A DNA stretch of 30,607 bases. Source: a virus. The notes beneath the pieces are model-generated. The model was not told the origin of the DNA. It did not search any database and saw only the letters and a list, made by a program, of their open reading frames with translations. Position numbers and translations under genes: made by a program. The stretch is from positions 1 to 30,607 of the IMG/VR virus record IMGVR_UViG_3300042485_000867, one strand, 5' to 3'. Within the stretch, counting starts at the first letter, position 1. Each line of letters opens with the position of its first letter. Below are positions 23,374 through 30,467 of the stretch, piece by piece.

Positions 23374-23408
23374 AAGGGAGGAGAATTGAATCTCTTCCCT
23401 TTTTTTTT
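23374..23408 (+). terminator. Strong intrinsic terminator after the tube-like gene
   Basis: AAGGGAGGAGA (23374-23384) pairs with TCTCTTCCCTT (23391-23401), one wobble, around the loop ATTGAA, followed by an unbroken T run through 23408. It is among the strongest hairpin terminators in the window. Confidence 0.9.
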
Positions 23409-23422
23409 GTAAATTTATATCA

Positions 23423-23659
23423 ATGAAAATAAGAAAAGAATTAATCGGCTCAAAAGTATTCTCGACAATAATGTCAAGATGGATACTAATTGAAGAGGGA
23501 CAAGAAAAAATGCTTGTCGCTTTTGGTATTACGGGAATTTTTGAAGAGAAACAACCTAAAATTAAAAAGAATGCTAAGGATAAACAAGAATCAAGCGACG
23601 AACTTAGTGGTAACGACGACGGAATTAACAACGATATTGAATCCGGAGTTCCTATTTGA
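23423..23659 (+). CDS. Small protein before the portal gene
   Basis: A 78-residue protein starting just after the terminator at 23374-23408. The first half is folded-looking (KIRKELIGSKVFSTIMSRWIL, EKMLVAFGITGIFE), while the last 30 residues are charged and Asp/Asn/Ser-rich (KKNAKDKQESSDELSGNDDG). This disordered acidic tail coincides with the start of the next ORF in another frame, so the two may be linked by frameshift. The function is unknown; the position suggests a head or connector accessory. Confidence 0.6.
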   Translation: MKIRKELIGSKVFSTIMSRWILIEEGQEKMLVAFGITGIFEEKQPKIKKNAKDKQESSDELSGNDDGINNDIESGVPI

Positions 23660-23939
23660 GTTTATTCACGAACAAAGTCAACAAAAATATTATTGCATAT
23701 TAGATAATATAAGCGATGGGATTCCAAGATACGACGAATACATTCTCGTTGATGGAGTGGATGTGATTTTTGATTACGATGGAGATTATATTTATAATAT
23801 TTTCCAACAAACATCTCCGACAAATCTCGACCCATTATTATCCGATGGATTAGTTGAAACCGGAAGAGCAAAAGTTTTGGACTTGCCCGTTGAGTCAAAT
23901 GAATTTGAACAAGAAATAATTTTCAATATATATGAATAA
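23637..23939 (+). CDS. Head-region protein, start uncertain
   Basis: In the +1 frame relative to the previous gene, a clear protein begins near the codon TTG 23637: NPEFLFEFIHEQSQQKYYCIL, SDGIPRYDEYILVDG, VIFDYDGDYIYNIF, SNEFEQEIIFNIYE. It is about 100 residues. No ATG is in frame after 23571; the ATG at 23571 or 23490 would overlap the previous gene by 89 bases or more, so a TTG start or a frameshift fusion is more likely. It overlaps the portal gene by 8 bases. Many aromatic acidic residues are seen; no family is recognised. Confidence 0.6.
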   Translation: MNPEFLFEFIHEQSQQKYYCILDNISDGIPRYDEYILVDGVDVIFDYDGDYIYNIFQQTSPTNLDPLLSDGLVETGRAKVLDLPVESNEFEQEIIFNIYE

Positions 23940-25920
23940 TAAAGTAACATCTCTCTCGTTTCGAAAAGATTTCCAAAAGCCGGAAGAGGAAAACGACCGA
24001 ACATTAGGATTCACTAAGTGGGGAAAAAAGAATGATTATCCTTTCTTTTTAATTGACTTATATAATGGGAGCGCCTGGCACCAAGGAATAGTCAAAACGA
24101 AATGCTTTTACATTGCCGGAAGTGGACTCGAAATTGTTTCGGGAGATATGCAAGCGTTCATCGATAATAAGTATTCCGATTTCAATATGAATGAAATTTC
24201 CGAGATGCTTGCATTTGATGGAGAATTATTCGGAAGTTTTGCAGTCAAAGGAACTTGGAATCGAGAAGGTACTCGAGTTGCGATGTGGGAAAATGTGGCG
24301 ATTGATAAGATGAGAACATCCGAGGACGAAAGAATGTATTATCTTTCGGACGATTGGACGGCACAAAATCAATCTCCCGAAAAAACAAATTTACGAATGT
24401 ATCCAGCGCTTGATATGAATAGCCGAGCCGGGTCATTCATTATATATGTTAAAGAGCCATCAAAGAAATCAAGAAAAGAAAAGGGAGTTTATGCTAAGCC
24501 GTCATATTACGGAGGAATAACTGCGATCCAAACGGATGTTGACATCGCTAAATTCCATATGTACGAATTGCAAAACGGATTTAAATCCGGGACGCTTATA
24601 AATATGCCGTCCGGATATCCCGAGACAACGGAGGAATTAAACCGAATCAAAAGCGAAATCAAAGGACGAACGCAATCCGTTGAGGATGCCGGAGAGATTA
24701 TTATTACTTTCTCCGATGGTAAAGATTTAGCACCCGAAGTATCTTCTTTGAATGGTAATGACCTTGACAAACGATATCAAGTGACGGAAGTATCCGTCCA
24801 ACAAAATATTTTAGTTGCTCACTCGGTTACCGCTCCGAATCTTTTTGGAGTTAAATCCGAAGGCTCTTTCAACTCGGCTGAATCGTCCGATTTATTCGAG
24901 ATATTTAAAAAGACTTATGTCAATTCAAAACAAAAAAGAATTGAATGGTTGCTTAATTATATGGCCGAGCTCGGAGGTTATATTGGTTCGGTTAAATTGG
25001 TTGATGTGCAACCATTAACATCGACTCAAGTAATCGAGACGCCAATAATTGAGGTTAATCCAATCGAGACTCCGACCGCAACCATTGACCCGGCACTTGC
25101 TCCGGCAACGGATGTGTCAAAATCGGCATTAAACGGCTCTCAAATTACATCCTTAATTGATGTGACGGCTCAAATAAAGGCTGGAATGATTACTCAAGAT
25201 TCAGCGCTTGCAATTATATTGGCGTCATTCCCTACTATTGACGATGCAACGGCTCGACGAATTGTCGGATTACCGACAACGGCCTTGTCAATGTGTAATC
25301 ACGAAACATTTTCAATCGATGAGATTGGAGTGTTCTCGGAGTTTGGAGAGAATCAAGACAATTATATTGTTTTATCGTCCAAACCGATAGCGTGGAATAC
25401 TTTGGCGAGTGATGTATTCGCTCGACAAGAACAATTATTCGCAACGATTGGAGAGATTAAATTAACAATGAAGGACTTTGATAAGAATGTTCTTAAAATG
25501 GTGCAAGATGGCGAGGATTCAGTTGCAATATCTAAAGCATTAAAAGTTAAAATTCAACAAGTAGCCGAGGCAATGAATAGATTGTCTAAATGGGAACTAA
25601 TTAAAAAAGGAGAGTTAACCGATTTGGGAGATTCTTTGATTAAAGACATTGAGATTCAAATATCGGATTTTGAGGTTCGTTATACTTACCAACCAAGACC
25701 AGGCGTTCCCGAACCATTGACTCAATCGAGAGCATTTTGTGAAAAATTAATGGAATTAAGAAGGTCTTATTCTCGAGAGGATATCAATTCAATTTCGGCT
25801 CGAGTTAATAGAAATGTTTGGAATTACAAAGGAGGCTATTATACTAATCCGGAGACTCATATAACGACTCCTTGGTGTCGTCACGAATGGTTGCAACAAA
25901 TCGTCATTAAACAAAAATAA
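23932..25920 (+). CDS. Portal protein with C-terminal winged-helix and head-morphogenesis-like extension
   Basis: A 662-residue protein. The first 350 residues look like a portal: LGFTKWGKKNDYPFFLIDLYNGS, WHQGIVKTKCFYIAGSGLEIV, MLAFDGELFGSFAVKG, the central helix region and FNSAESSDLFEIFKKTYV. A Pro/Thr-rich linker (about 370-390) leads to LNGSQITSLIDVTAQIKAG and DSALAIILASFPTIDDATARRI, which occur in the C-terminal part of many portals. A winged-helix segment follows (about 530-565). The last 60 residues, RAFCEKLMELRRSYSREDIN..WNYKGGYYTNPET..CRHEWLQQIVIKQK, match the Cys/His-Trp motif of SPP1 gp7/Mu F-like head morphogenesis proteins. It appears to be a natural fusion of two usually separate genes. 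Confidence 0.8.
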   Translation: MNNKVTSLSFRKDFQKPEEENDRTLGFTKWGKKNDYPFFLIDLYNGSAWHQGIVKTKCFYIAGSGLEIVSGDMQAFIDNKYSDFNMNEISEMLAFDGELFGSFAVKGTWNREGTRVAMWENVAIDKMRTSEDERMYYLSDDWTAQNQSPEKTNLRMYPALDMNSRAGSFIIYVKEPSKKSRKEKGVYAKPSYYGGITAIQTDVDIAKFHMYELQNGFKSGTLINMPSGYPETTEELNRIKSEIKGRTQSVEDAGEIIITFSDGKDLAPEVSSLNGNDLDKRYQVTEVSVQQNILVAHSVTAPNLFGVKSEGSFNSAESSDLFEIFKKTYVNSKQKRIEWLLNYMAELGGYIGSVKLVDVQPLTSTQVIETPIIEVNPIETPTATIDPALAPATDVSKSALNGSQITSLIDVTAQIKAGMITQDSALAIILASFPTIDDATARRIVGLPTTALSMCNHETFSIDEIGVFSEFGENQDNYIVLSSKPIAWNTLASDVFARQEQLFATIGEIKLTMKDFDKNVLKMVQDGEDSVAISKALKVKIQQVAEAMNRLSKWELIKKGELTDLGDSLIKDIEIQISDFEVRYTYQPRPGVPEPLTQSRAFCEKLMELRRSYSREDINSISARVNRNVWNYKGGYYTNPETHITTPWCRHEWLQQIVIKQK

Positions 25921-25922
25921 TT

Positions 25923-26438
25923 ATGAATAACTATTTATTAAGTGTTGAGAATTTAAAGAAACTCGGATTGATTCATTCCAATACGGATACAAAAATCCTT
26001 TCCGTTGCGATTCGTCGCTCTCAAGATATGCATATTCAAGCATCAATCGGAACAAACTTATTTAAATCACTTTTACAAAGAGTTGAGGACAATGATTGGA
26101 CTCCCGAAACTTTGCTTTTGATGAATGATTATATAACTCCGTGCCTTGTCGCATTCGTCGATTATCGATGTGCGCTTTTGCTTAATGAGAAGTTGACAAA
26201 TAAATCCGTTGGAAGAGTTCAAGACGAAAATATTCAACCGAATACGGATGGAGAGACAAGCGCATTGAGAGACCAATTGAGAAAGGATGCATATTTTTAC
26301 AAGGAGAGATTAATTGGATTCTTGAGAGATGACAATGGAGTTGAATATCCGGAATATGTTACTACCTTAGAGGGTCAATGTAATGAATCCGTAAGGAGAG
26401 ACCGAAACGGATATACGCCAATCAATTTTGTTATATGA
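25923..26438 (+). CDS. Head-tail connector (DUF6712-type)
   Basis: A 171-residue, mainly helical protein resembling the DUF6712 type common in Bacteroidota phages. It starts NNYLLSVENLKKLGLI and has DTKILSVAIRRSQDMHIQASIGTNLFKSLL, DYITPCLVAFVDYRCALLLN, SALRDQLRKDAYFYKERLIGFL. Such proteins act as adaptors attaching to the portal to form the neck. It follows the portal gene by two bases, in line with a portal-adaptor gene order. Confidence 0.75.
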   Translation: MNNYLLSVENLKKLGLIHSNTDTKILSVAIRRSQDMHIQASIGTNLFKSLLQRVEDNDWTPETLLLMNDYITPCLVAFVDYRCALLLNEKLTNKSVGRVQDENIQPNTDGETSALRDQLRKDAYFYKERLIGFLRDDNGVEYPEYVTTLEGQCNESVRRDRNGYTPINFVI

Positions 26439-26560
26439 ATTTTAAAGCGAGTAAAAAGCAAATCGAACAATTAAAAAAATTTTTAAAGAATGGAAAGGAC
26501 ACTCAACCAATTAAGGCGAGAATTCAAGATAATAGCAACCGAGCATCGTCAAATAAATGA
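26435..26560 (+). CDS. Tiny basic protein in the connector region
   Basis: A 41-residue ORF coupled to the connector gene by ATGA and overlapping the next gene by 71 bases. Strongly basic at the start (NFKASKKQIEQLKKFLKNGK), Asn/Ser/Arg-rich at the end. It could be a real small protein; many neighbours here overlap in this way. No function is recognised. Confidence 0.45.
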   Translation: MNFKASKKQIEQLKKFLKNGKDTQPIKARIQDNSNRASSNK

Positions 26561-26954
26561 TTTCTTTTTTGGAGATTTTTTAGATGCTGTTTCTCGAGAT
26601 GCCGTTTCTTATCCTTTAATGGTTGTCACTTTGCAACCTGGATCGATTGCCGATTTTTCCGTCCAAGTTAATGCCGTGATTACAATTTGCGACAAATATA
26701 ACTTGCAAGAATATGAGCAAGTAAATGAAATCCATTCCGATTGCCTTTCAATTTGTAAAGATATTCACACGATATTTAAGCAATGGAGATTTGAGGACTT
26801 TTTAGATATCGAAGGAAATCTCTCAACGCAACCATTCGTAAACAAGTCGCACGATGTAACAGCCGGATGGACGATGAATATTGCAATGAATATATATGAT
26901 GAGGAGAATTGGTGCAAGATACCGATGGACGATTACGATTTCGAGAACAATTAA
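26490..26954 (+). CDS. Tail terminator / completion-like protein
   Basis: A 154-residue protein with alternating strands and helices: INDFFFGDFLDAVSRDAVSY, PLMVVTLQPGS, FSVQVNAVITICDKY, then a helical middle, then WTMNIAMNIYDEENWCKIP near the end. The plan fits proteins that cap the tail tube at the head end or complete the head. It follows the DUF6712-like connector, consistent with the portal-adaptor-terminator order. No database search is possible here, so the family is only suggested. Confidence 0.55.
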   Translation: MERTLNQLRREFKIIATEHRQINDFFFGDFLDAVSRDAVSYPLMVVTLQPGSIADFSVQVNAVITICDKYNLQEYEQVNEIHSDCLSICKDIHTIFKQWRFEDFLDIEGNLSTQPFVNKSHDVTAGWTMNIAMNIYDEENWCKIPMDDYDFENN

Positions 26955-26965
26955 ACATAATAAGA

Positions 26966-27130
26966 ATGAAGCATTTAAAGATTTGGAGCGTATTGTTTTT
27001 TGTGTTTGGATATTCAACATCATTAGCGATGTTTTGCACGGAAGTAATATATTTAAAAATGGGAGGATTAACTTTGTTCGCTTATTTAAATTATATTCTC
27101 ATCAATCAATATAATTATACGGACGAATGA
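26966..27130 (+). CDS. Small membrane protein before the holin
   Basis: A 54-residue ORF from ATG 26966. An in-frame ATG at 26909 lies inside the previous gene, and 26966 follows a clear A-rich leader (GAACAATTAAACATAATAAG), so 26966 is chosen. Two hydrophobic segments: about residues 5-22 (IWSVLFFVFGYSTSLAMF) and 27-45. It overlaps the holin start (ATGA). It may be a lysis regulator such as an antiholin, inferred only from position. Confidence 0.55.
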   Translation: MKHLKIWSVLFFVFGYSTSLAMFCTEVIYLKMGGLTLFAYLNYILINQYNYTDE

Positions 27131-27591
27131 GAATCCAATTGTTCATTTTATTGTCATCTATTAGAACAAGTTTTTTAAAAATATTGGCCATTCTTTGGAC
27201 TTTCTTTTTACCAATTTCAGGATTGTTTTTATTAGTTGGTTTTTGTATTGCGCTGGATACGATTTCGGGAATATGGAAATCAAGAAAATTAAAGATTAAA
27301 ATAACAAGTCGAAAATTATCAAGTATAATTTCAAAAATGATGCTTTATCAAATCACATTAATTTTATTTTACTTAATCGATAATTTTATATTGAATCAAA
27401 TAATGCTCAAATTTTTCTCAGTTCCGTTAATGCTTACCAAAATAGTAGCATTGATTTTAATATCAATCGAATTGATGTCATTGAACGAGAATATAATTGC
27501 AGTAAAAAATTTCTCCCTATGGGATGGAATGAAAAGCCTATTCGCCCGTGCTAAAGAAATTAAAACAAATCTAAATGAACTCAAAGATTAA
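27127..27591 (+). CDS. Holin (multi-pass, phage_holin_4-like)
   Basis: A 154-residue membrane protein with at least three hydrophobic segments (about residues 17-45, 71-90 and 98-115) and a charged C-terminal tail. The pattern LLVGFCIALDTISGIWKSRK between the first two segments matches the phage_holin_4 type found in Bacteroidota prophages. It would form pores that release the endolysin encoded directly downstream (overlap 17 bases). The order holin-endolysin-spanin is complete. Confidence 0.82.
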   Translation: MRIQLFILLSSIRTSFLKILAILWTFFLPISGLFLLVGFCIALDTISGIWKSRKLKIKITSRKLSSIISKMMLYQITLILFYLIDNFILNQIMLKFFSVPLMLTKIVALILISIELMSLNENIIAVKNFSLWDGMKSLFARAKEIKTNLNELKD

Positions 27592-28144
27592 CGAATTCGT
27601 CCATTGGATACGAAAATGGGAGGGAAAATTAAGTCGACATTCAAGCGACTCGGCCTCTTCTTATCCTTGTCCAACGCCTTACAATGGAAAGACCGGATAT
27701 CACACGAACTCGGGAATCATTTACGCGTCTTGGGTGCATACATTTGGAAAAACAAATGACGCTCGATTCTTTGCGATGAGCTCGGAGGATTGGTTTAAAA
27801 TATTTAAAGAGTCTTATTGGGATGGAGTTAAGGCAGATAAAATAAACGACATTACGCTTGCGATATTTATGACGGAAATTGCTTGGGGGTCGGGGTCTTT
27901 GCAAGCAATTAAAACCGTCCAAAAAAGCGTTAACGCTTGCGGTATTAAAGTGACCATTGACGGCATTATAGGAATGCAAACAATCACGGCAATCAACTCT
28001 TTAAATTCAAGGGAATTATTGGCCGTTATGTTCCAGGAACGAGAGAGATTTTTTAGGGCAATATCTAAGGGAAAAAATTCAGTATTTTTGAAAGGTTGGT
28101 TGAATCGTTTAAATGATTTTAAAAAATGTTTTTATGACATTTAA
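27575..28144 (+). CDS. Endolysin: GH108-like muramidase with peptidoglycan-binding domain
   Basis: A 189-residue cell wall hydrolase that degrades peptidoglycan after the holin opens the membrane. The N-terminus fits GH108 lysozymes: WIRKWEGKLSRHSSD with candidate catalytic Glu16, then YHTNSGIIYASW, SYWDGVKADKI, and AIFMTEIAWGSG. The C-terminal half, KTVQKSVN...IDGIIGMQTITAINS, matches the peptidoglycan-binding domain that follows GH108. No signal peptide, so export needs the holin. Both neighbours overlap. Confidence 0.88.
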   Translation: MNSKINEFVHWIRKWEGKLSRHSSDSASSYPCPTPYNGKTGYHTNSGIIYASWVHTFGKTNDARFFAMSSEDWFKIFKESYWDGVKADKINDITLAIFMTEIAWGSGSLQAIKTVQKSVNACGIKVTIDGIIGMQTITAINSLNSRELLAVMFQERERFFRAISKGKNSVFLKGWLNRLNDFKKCFYDI

Positions 28145-28592
28145 GAGACTATTATCAATAATAAGTATTATCGTATTACTTTGGGGATGCAGTCACTCAA
28201 GGCGTGCAATCTGGCACTATAAAAAAGCCGTGAAAAATGGCCTTGAATTGATACAAAGCACGGATACAATTCGAATCAATACGATTGACTCTATTCCCGT
28301 TGTTATTGATGGCCGAATATATTGGGAGAAAATCATAACGCAACGAGACACTATTATCAAGTATGCGAATATTTATATTCCCAAAACAAAATGGGAAACT
28401 AAAATCGAATATCGATACAAGACAAAAGTATTAAAGCAAGATGTTTTAAAATACAAGTATATATACAAGGATAAGAAACAAGAAAAGGCCAAAACAAATT
28501 GGCGTTTATTCTTTTGGGGTCTTTTAGTTGGATTCGTTTTGAATTTTGCTTTGAGAATATTGGATAAAATATATAATCCTTTCAATAAATAG
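28134..28592 (+). CDS. Unimolecular spanin (u-spanin)-like lipoprotein
   Basis: A 152-residue protein with both ends anchored. From ATG 28134 the first 18 residues form a lipoprotein signal ending in the lipobox LLWGC, with Cys19 as the lipid site. The C-terminus has one membrane segment, RLFFWGLLVGFVLNFALRIL (about residues 124-143). Between them is a long periplasmic stretch of Lys/Tyr/Ile-rich strands. This topology, outer-membrane lipid plus inner-membrane helix in one chain, is that of T1 gp11-like u-spanins, which fuse the membranes at the end of lysis. The next ATG upstream (28113) would add seven residues before the signal. It follows the endolysin. Confidence 0.75.
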   Translation: MTFKRLLSIISIIVLLWGCSHSRRAIWHYKKAVKNGLELIQSTDTIRINTIDSIPVVIDGRIYWEKIITQRDTIIKYANIYIPKTKWETKIEYRYKTKVLKQDVLKYKYIYKDKKQEKAKTNWRLFFWGLLVGFVLNFALRILDKIYNPFNK

Positions 28593-28620
28593 GTTTATAT
28601 TTAGCAAAAAAATATAGGCT

Positions 28621-29652
28621 ATGGATAAAATGCGACCAAGAATTACCGAGGAAGAGTTCGAAATTGTCAATCAATATAGAGCAATCAAAAAAGCATCCGA
28701 CGAAATCGGAATAAATGAAAAGGATGTCAAACACGGCTGGTTAAAAACCAAAGCGACAAGTCTATTCTTTAAAAATCCAAACTTTAAAGACAATTCAATT
28801 GAGCAAATGGATTCGATTAAGAAATCTATTCTTGATGACTTGGCGAATCATTCTCCCATTTATCCAATAATAAAGAGAGAGCGTTCAAAAGATTCTCATT
28901 TATTAGTTATAGATCCAGCCGATATCCACATCGGAAAACTTTGCGAATCTTTTGAAGTCGGAGAGGATTACAATTCACAAATTGCCGTCCAAAGAGTTCG
29001 AGAAGGGGTGCAAGGGATTCTCGATAAGTCGTCCGGATTCAACATTGATAAAATATTATTCATCGGAGGAAATGATATTCTACACATCGACTCGCCCAAG
29101 CGAGCCACTACGAGCGGAACTCCTCAAGATACCGACGGGATGTGGTATTCAAATTTCTTAACAGCAAAAAAATTATATGTTGAGATTCTTGAGATGCTTT
29201 TGCCGATAGCAGATATTCATTTCACTTTCAACCCATCTAATCACGATTATATGTCGGGATTTTTCTTGGCCGATGTCATTCAAACTTGGTTTAAAGATTC
29301 AAAGAATATTACTTTCGATTGTTCGATTGCTCATCGCAAAGGATTTCTATATGGAAAAAACTTAATCGGAACGACACACGGAGACGGAGCAAAAATGCAA
29401 GACCTCCCATTACTAATGGCGCACGAATTTCCAAAGGAATGGAGCGAGTCAAAGCATCGATATATTTACACTCATCACATCCATCACAAATCCTCGAAAG
29501 ATATAATCGGAGTGAATATTGAATCATTGCGTTCACCATCCGGAACGGATTCCTGGCACCATCGAAACGGATATCTTTCAATAAAGGCTGTTGAGGGATT
29601 TATCCATCATAAGGAGTTCGGACAAGTTGCGAGGCTTACACATATATTCTAA
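28621..29652 (+). CDS. Metallophosphoesterase with N-terminal HTH-like region
   Basis: A 343-residue enzyme of the calcineurin-like phosphoesterase fold, using two metals to hydrolyse phosphoester bonds. Motifs in order: DIHIGK (101-106), GGND (149-152), NPSNHD (204-209, family GNHD), THGDG (252-256) and HHIHH (285-289, family GHxH). The first 60 residues, ahead of the enzyme domain, look like a helix-turn-helix (FEIVNQYRAIKKASDEIGI..KDVKHGWL). The substrate is unknown; DNA ends, RNA or nucleotides are all possible. An upstream TATATTTA (28596-28603) is a near-consensus -7 element, so the gene may have its own promoter although it ends the late operon before a strong terminator. Confidence 0.85.
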   Translation: MDKMRPRITEEEFEIVNQYRAIKKASDEIGINEKDVKHGWLKTKATSLFFKNPNFKDNSIEQMDSIKKSILDDLANHSPIYPIIKRERSKDSHLLVIDPADIHIGKLCESFEVGEDYNSQIAVQRVREGVQGILDKSSGFNIDKILFIGGNDILHIDSPKRATTSGTPQDTDGMWYSNFLTAKKLYVEILEMLLPIADIHFTFNPSNHDYMSGFFLADVIQTWFKDSKNITFDCSIAHRKGFLYGKNLIGTTHGDGAKMQDLPLLMAHEFPKEWSESKHRYIYTHHIHHKSSKDIIGVNIESLRSPSGTDSWHHRNGYLSIKAVEGFIHHKEFGQVARLTHIF

Positions 29653-29673
29653 CACTCTCATAGCGTGAGTTAA

Positions 29674-29711
29674 AGCCCTCGTTAGTCTTCGGATTATCGG
29701 GGGTTTTTTTG
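29674..29711 (+). terminator. Strong intrinsic terminator ending the late genes
   Basis: A 14-pair stem (29674-29687 with 29692-29705) with one mismatch and a few wobbles, TTCG loop, then a T run to 29710. It closes the late transcription unit and insulates the non-coding region upstream of the early genes. Confidence 0.9.
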
Positions 29712-30118
29712 TGCAGAAAACTTGACATTCTAGTCACAAATGTTAAACAAACAAGTGACAATAAATTAGGTTTGCTGTAAATTGTTAGAATTTTGCATCA
29801 TAATGCTTAATCAATTAGCAAAAATAAATCAATAATGCTACTTCTAGGTAGCAAAAAGCCTATAATTTGTAAAGTATATAACACATTACCTGTAAAATCT
29901 TTACAATTTGAATAGTTTATTATGCTTTATAGGGAATAGACTCGCCAATAATTATATCTTTTAAGGGAATAGCCTTAAAAACTTGATACAATTCACGCAA
30001 AATATGGACATAACCATAATAAGTAAACAAATGAGCCTTATTCTATAACATAATGAGCCACAAATTACCCTAATTCCTATCCAAAATTAAGTACATTTCA
30101 CCCTAATTAAGTGTTTTT

Positions 30119-30141
30119 CTTATTTAGAATGAATATAAATT
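30119..30141 (+). repeat. 23-bp direct repeat, copy 1 (early control region)
   Basis: Reads CTTATTTAGAATGA, then A, then TATAAATT. The second copy at 30183-30205 differs only in having T at the middle base. The copies are 64 bp apart. Copy 2 ends 12 bases before the TTG of the early promoter, so both may bind a regulator of early transcription. Confidence 0.7.
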
Positions 30142-30182
30142 GCGCCTATTTTTTTAGTAAAGCGCTTGATTTTATTAGATTC

Positions 30183-30205
30183 CTTATTTAGAATGATTAT
30201 AAATT
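30183..30205 (+). repeat. 23-bp direct repeat, copy 2 (early control region)
   Basis: Reads CTTATTTAGAATGA, then T, then TATAAATT, 22 of 23 bases equal to copy 1 at 30119. It lies immediately upstream of the early promoter, as an operator or activator site would. Confidence 0.7.
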
Positions 30206-30217
30206 ACTAAAATGTTA

Positions 30218-30246
30218 TTGACATATGTGGAAAAGTATTACCTTTG
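30218..30246 (+). promoter_or_regulatory. Early promoter (TTG-N18-TACCTTTG)
   Basis: TTG at 30218-30220, then 18 bases, then TACCTTTG at 30239-30246, fits the Bacteroidota TTG-N17-23-TAnnTTTG form. The predicted start is about 30253, giving a leader of about 40 bases before the first early gene at 30292. It should drive the small-gene operon that runs through the join. Confidence 0.7.
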
Positions 30247-30291
30247 AATATCTCAAAACGGGAAAACAATTTATAATTAAAAATAAACGCT

Positions 30292-30462
30292 ATGAAAGAT
30301 TTAACAAACAAAGACTACAAATTGACTAAAAAATGTTTAGAGCATTTAGAAAATTTCAGCAAAGAGAAATTACTTGAGGAAATGGAGCAATTGCTTTTGT
30401 CTTTTGCTGAACAAGGAAATGATTTAACAAATTTAGAATTTTATTACTCAAATCAAAAATAA
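30292..30462 (+). CDS. Small early protein, paralogue of the 204 gene
   Basis: A 56-residue ORF, first of the early operon. The first 45 residues match the 65-residue product at 204-401 with only scattered changes (shared LTNKDY, KCLEHL, LLEEMEQLLL), while the C-terminal ends differ. The start context AAACGCTATGAAA is the same as in the next gene and in the 204 gene. A short helical, acidic protein without a recognised domain. The duplication and shared start context argue that both copies are real. Confidence 0.72.
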   Translation: MKDLTNKDYKLTKKCLEHLENFSKEKLLEEMEQLLLSFAEQGNDLTNLEFYYSNQK

Positions 30463-30467
30463 ACGCT

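Larger units (their letters stand above)
29712..30291. other. Non-coding regulatory region, repeat-rich
   Basis: About 580 bases without a gene on either strand. Seen here: a GTCAC/GTGAC inverted repeat (about 29733-29759); a -7-like TAGGTTTG at 29767-29774; a perfect inverted repeat TGCTACTTCTAGGTAGCA (29836-29853); GGGAATAG repeats near 29930-29970; a 20-bp-spaced repeat AATTAAGT (30085 and 30105); two 23-bp repeats (30119 and 30183); and the early promoter (30218-30246). It probably regulates early genes. I see no tRNA and no integrase-linked attachment site. Confidence 0.6.

Noticed and set aside
23490-23636. Upstream start for the gene ending at 23939
   Set aside because: It would lie within the previous gene in another frame and yield a basic, low-complexity segment unlike the rest of the protein.
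29836-29853. Phage attachment site based on the inverted repeat
   Set aside because: No integrase or excisionase gene is recognised anywhere in the window.
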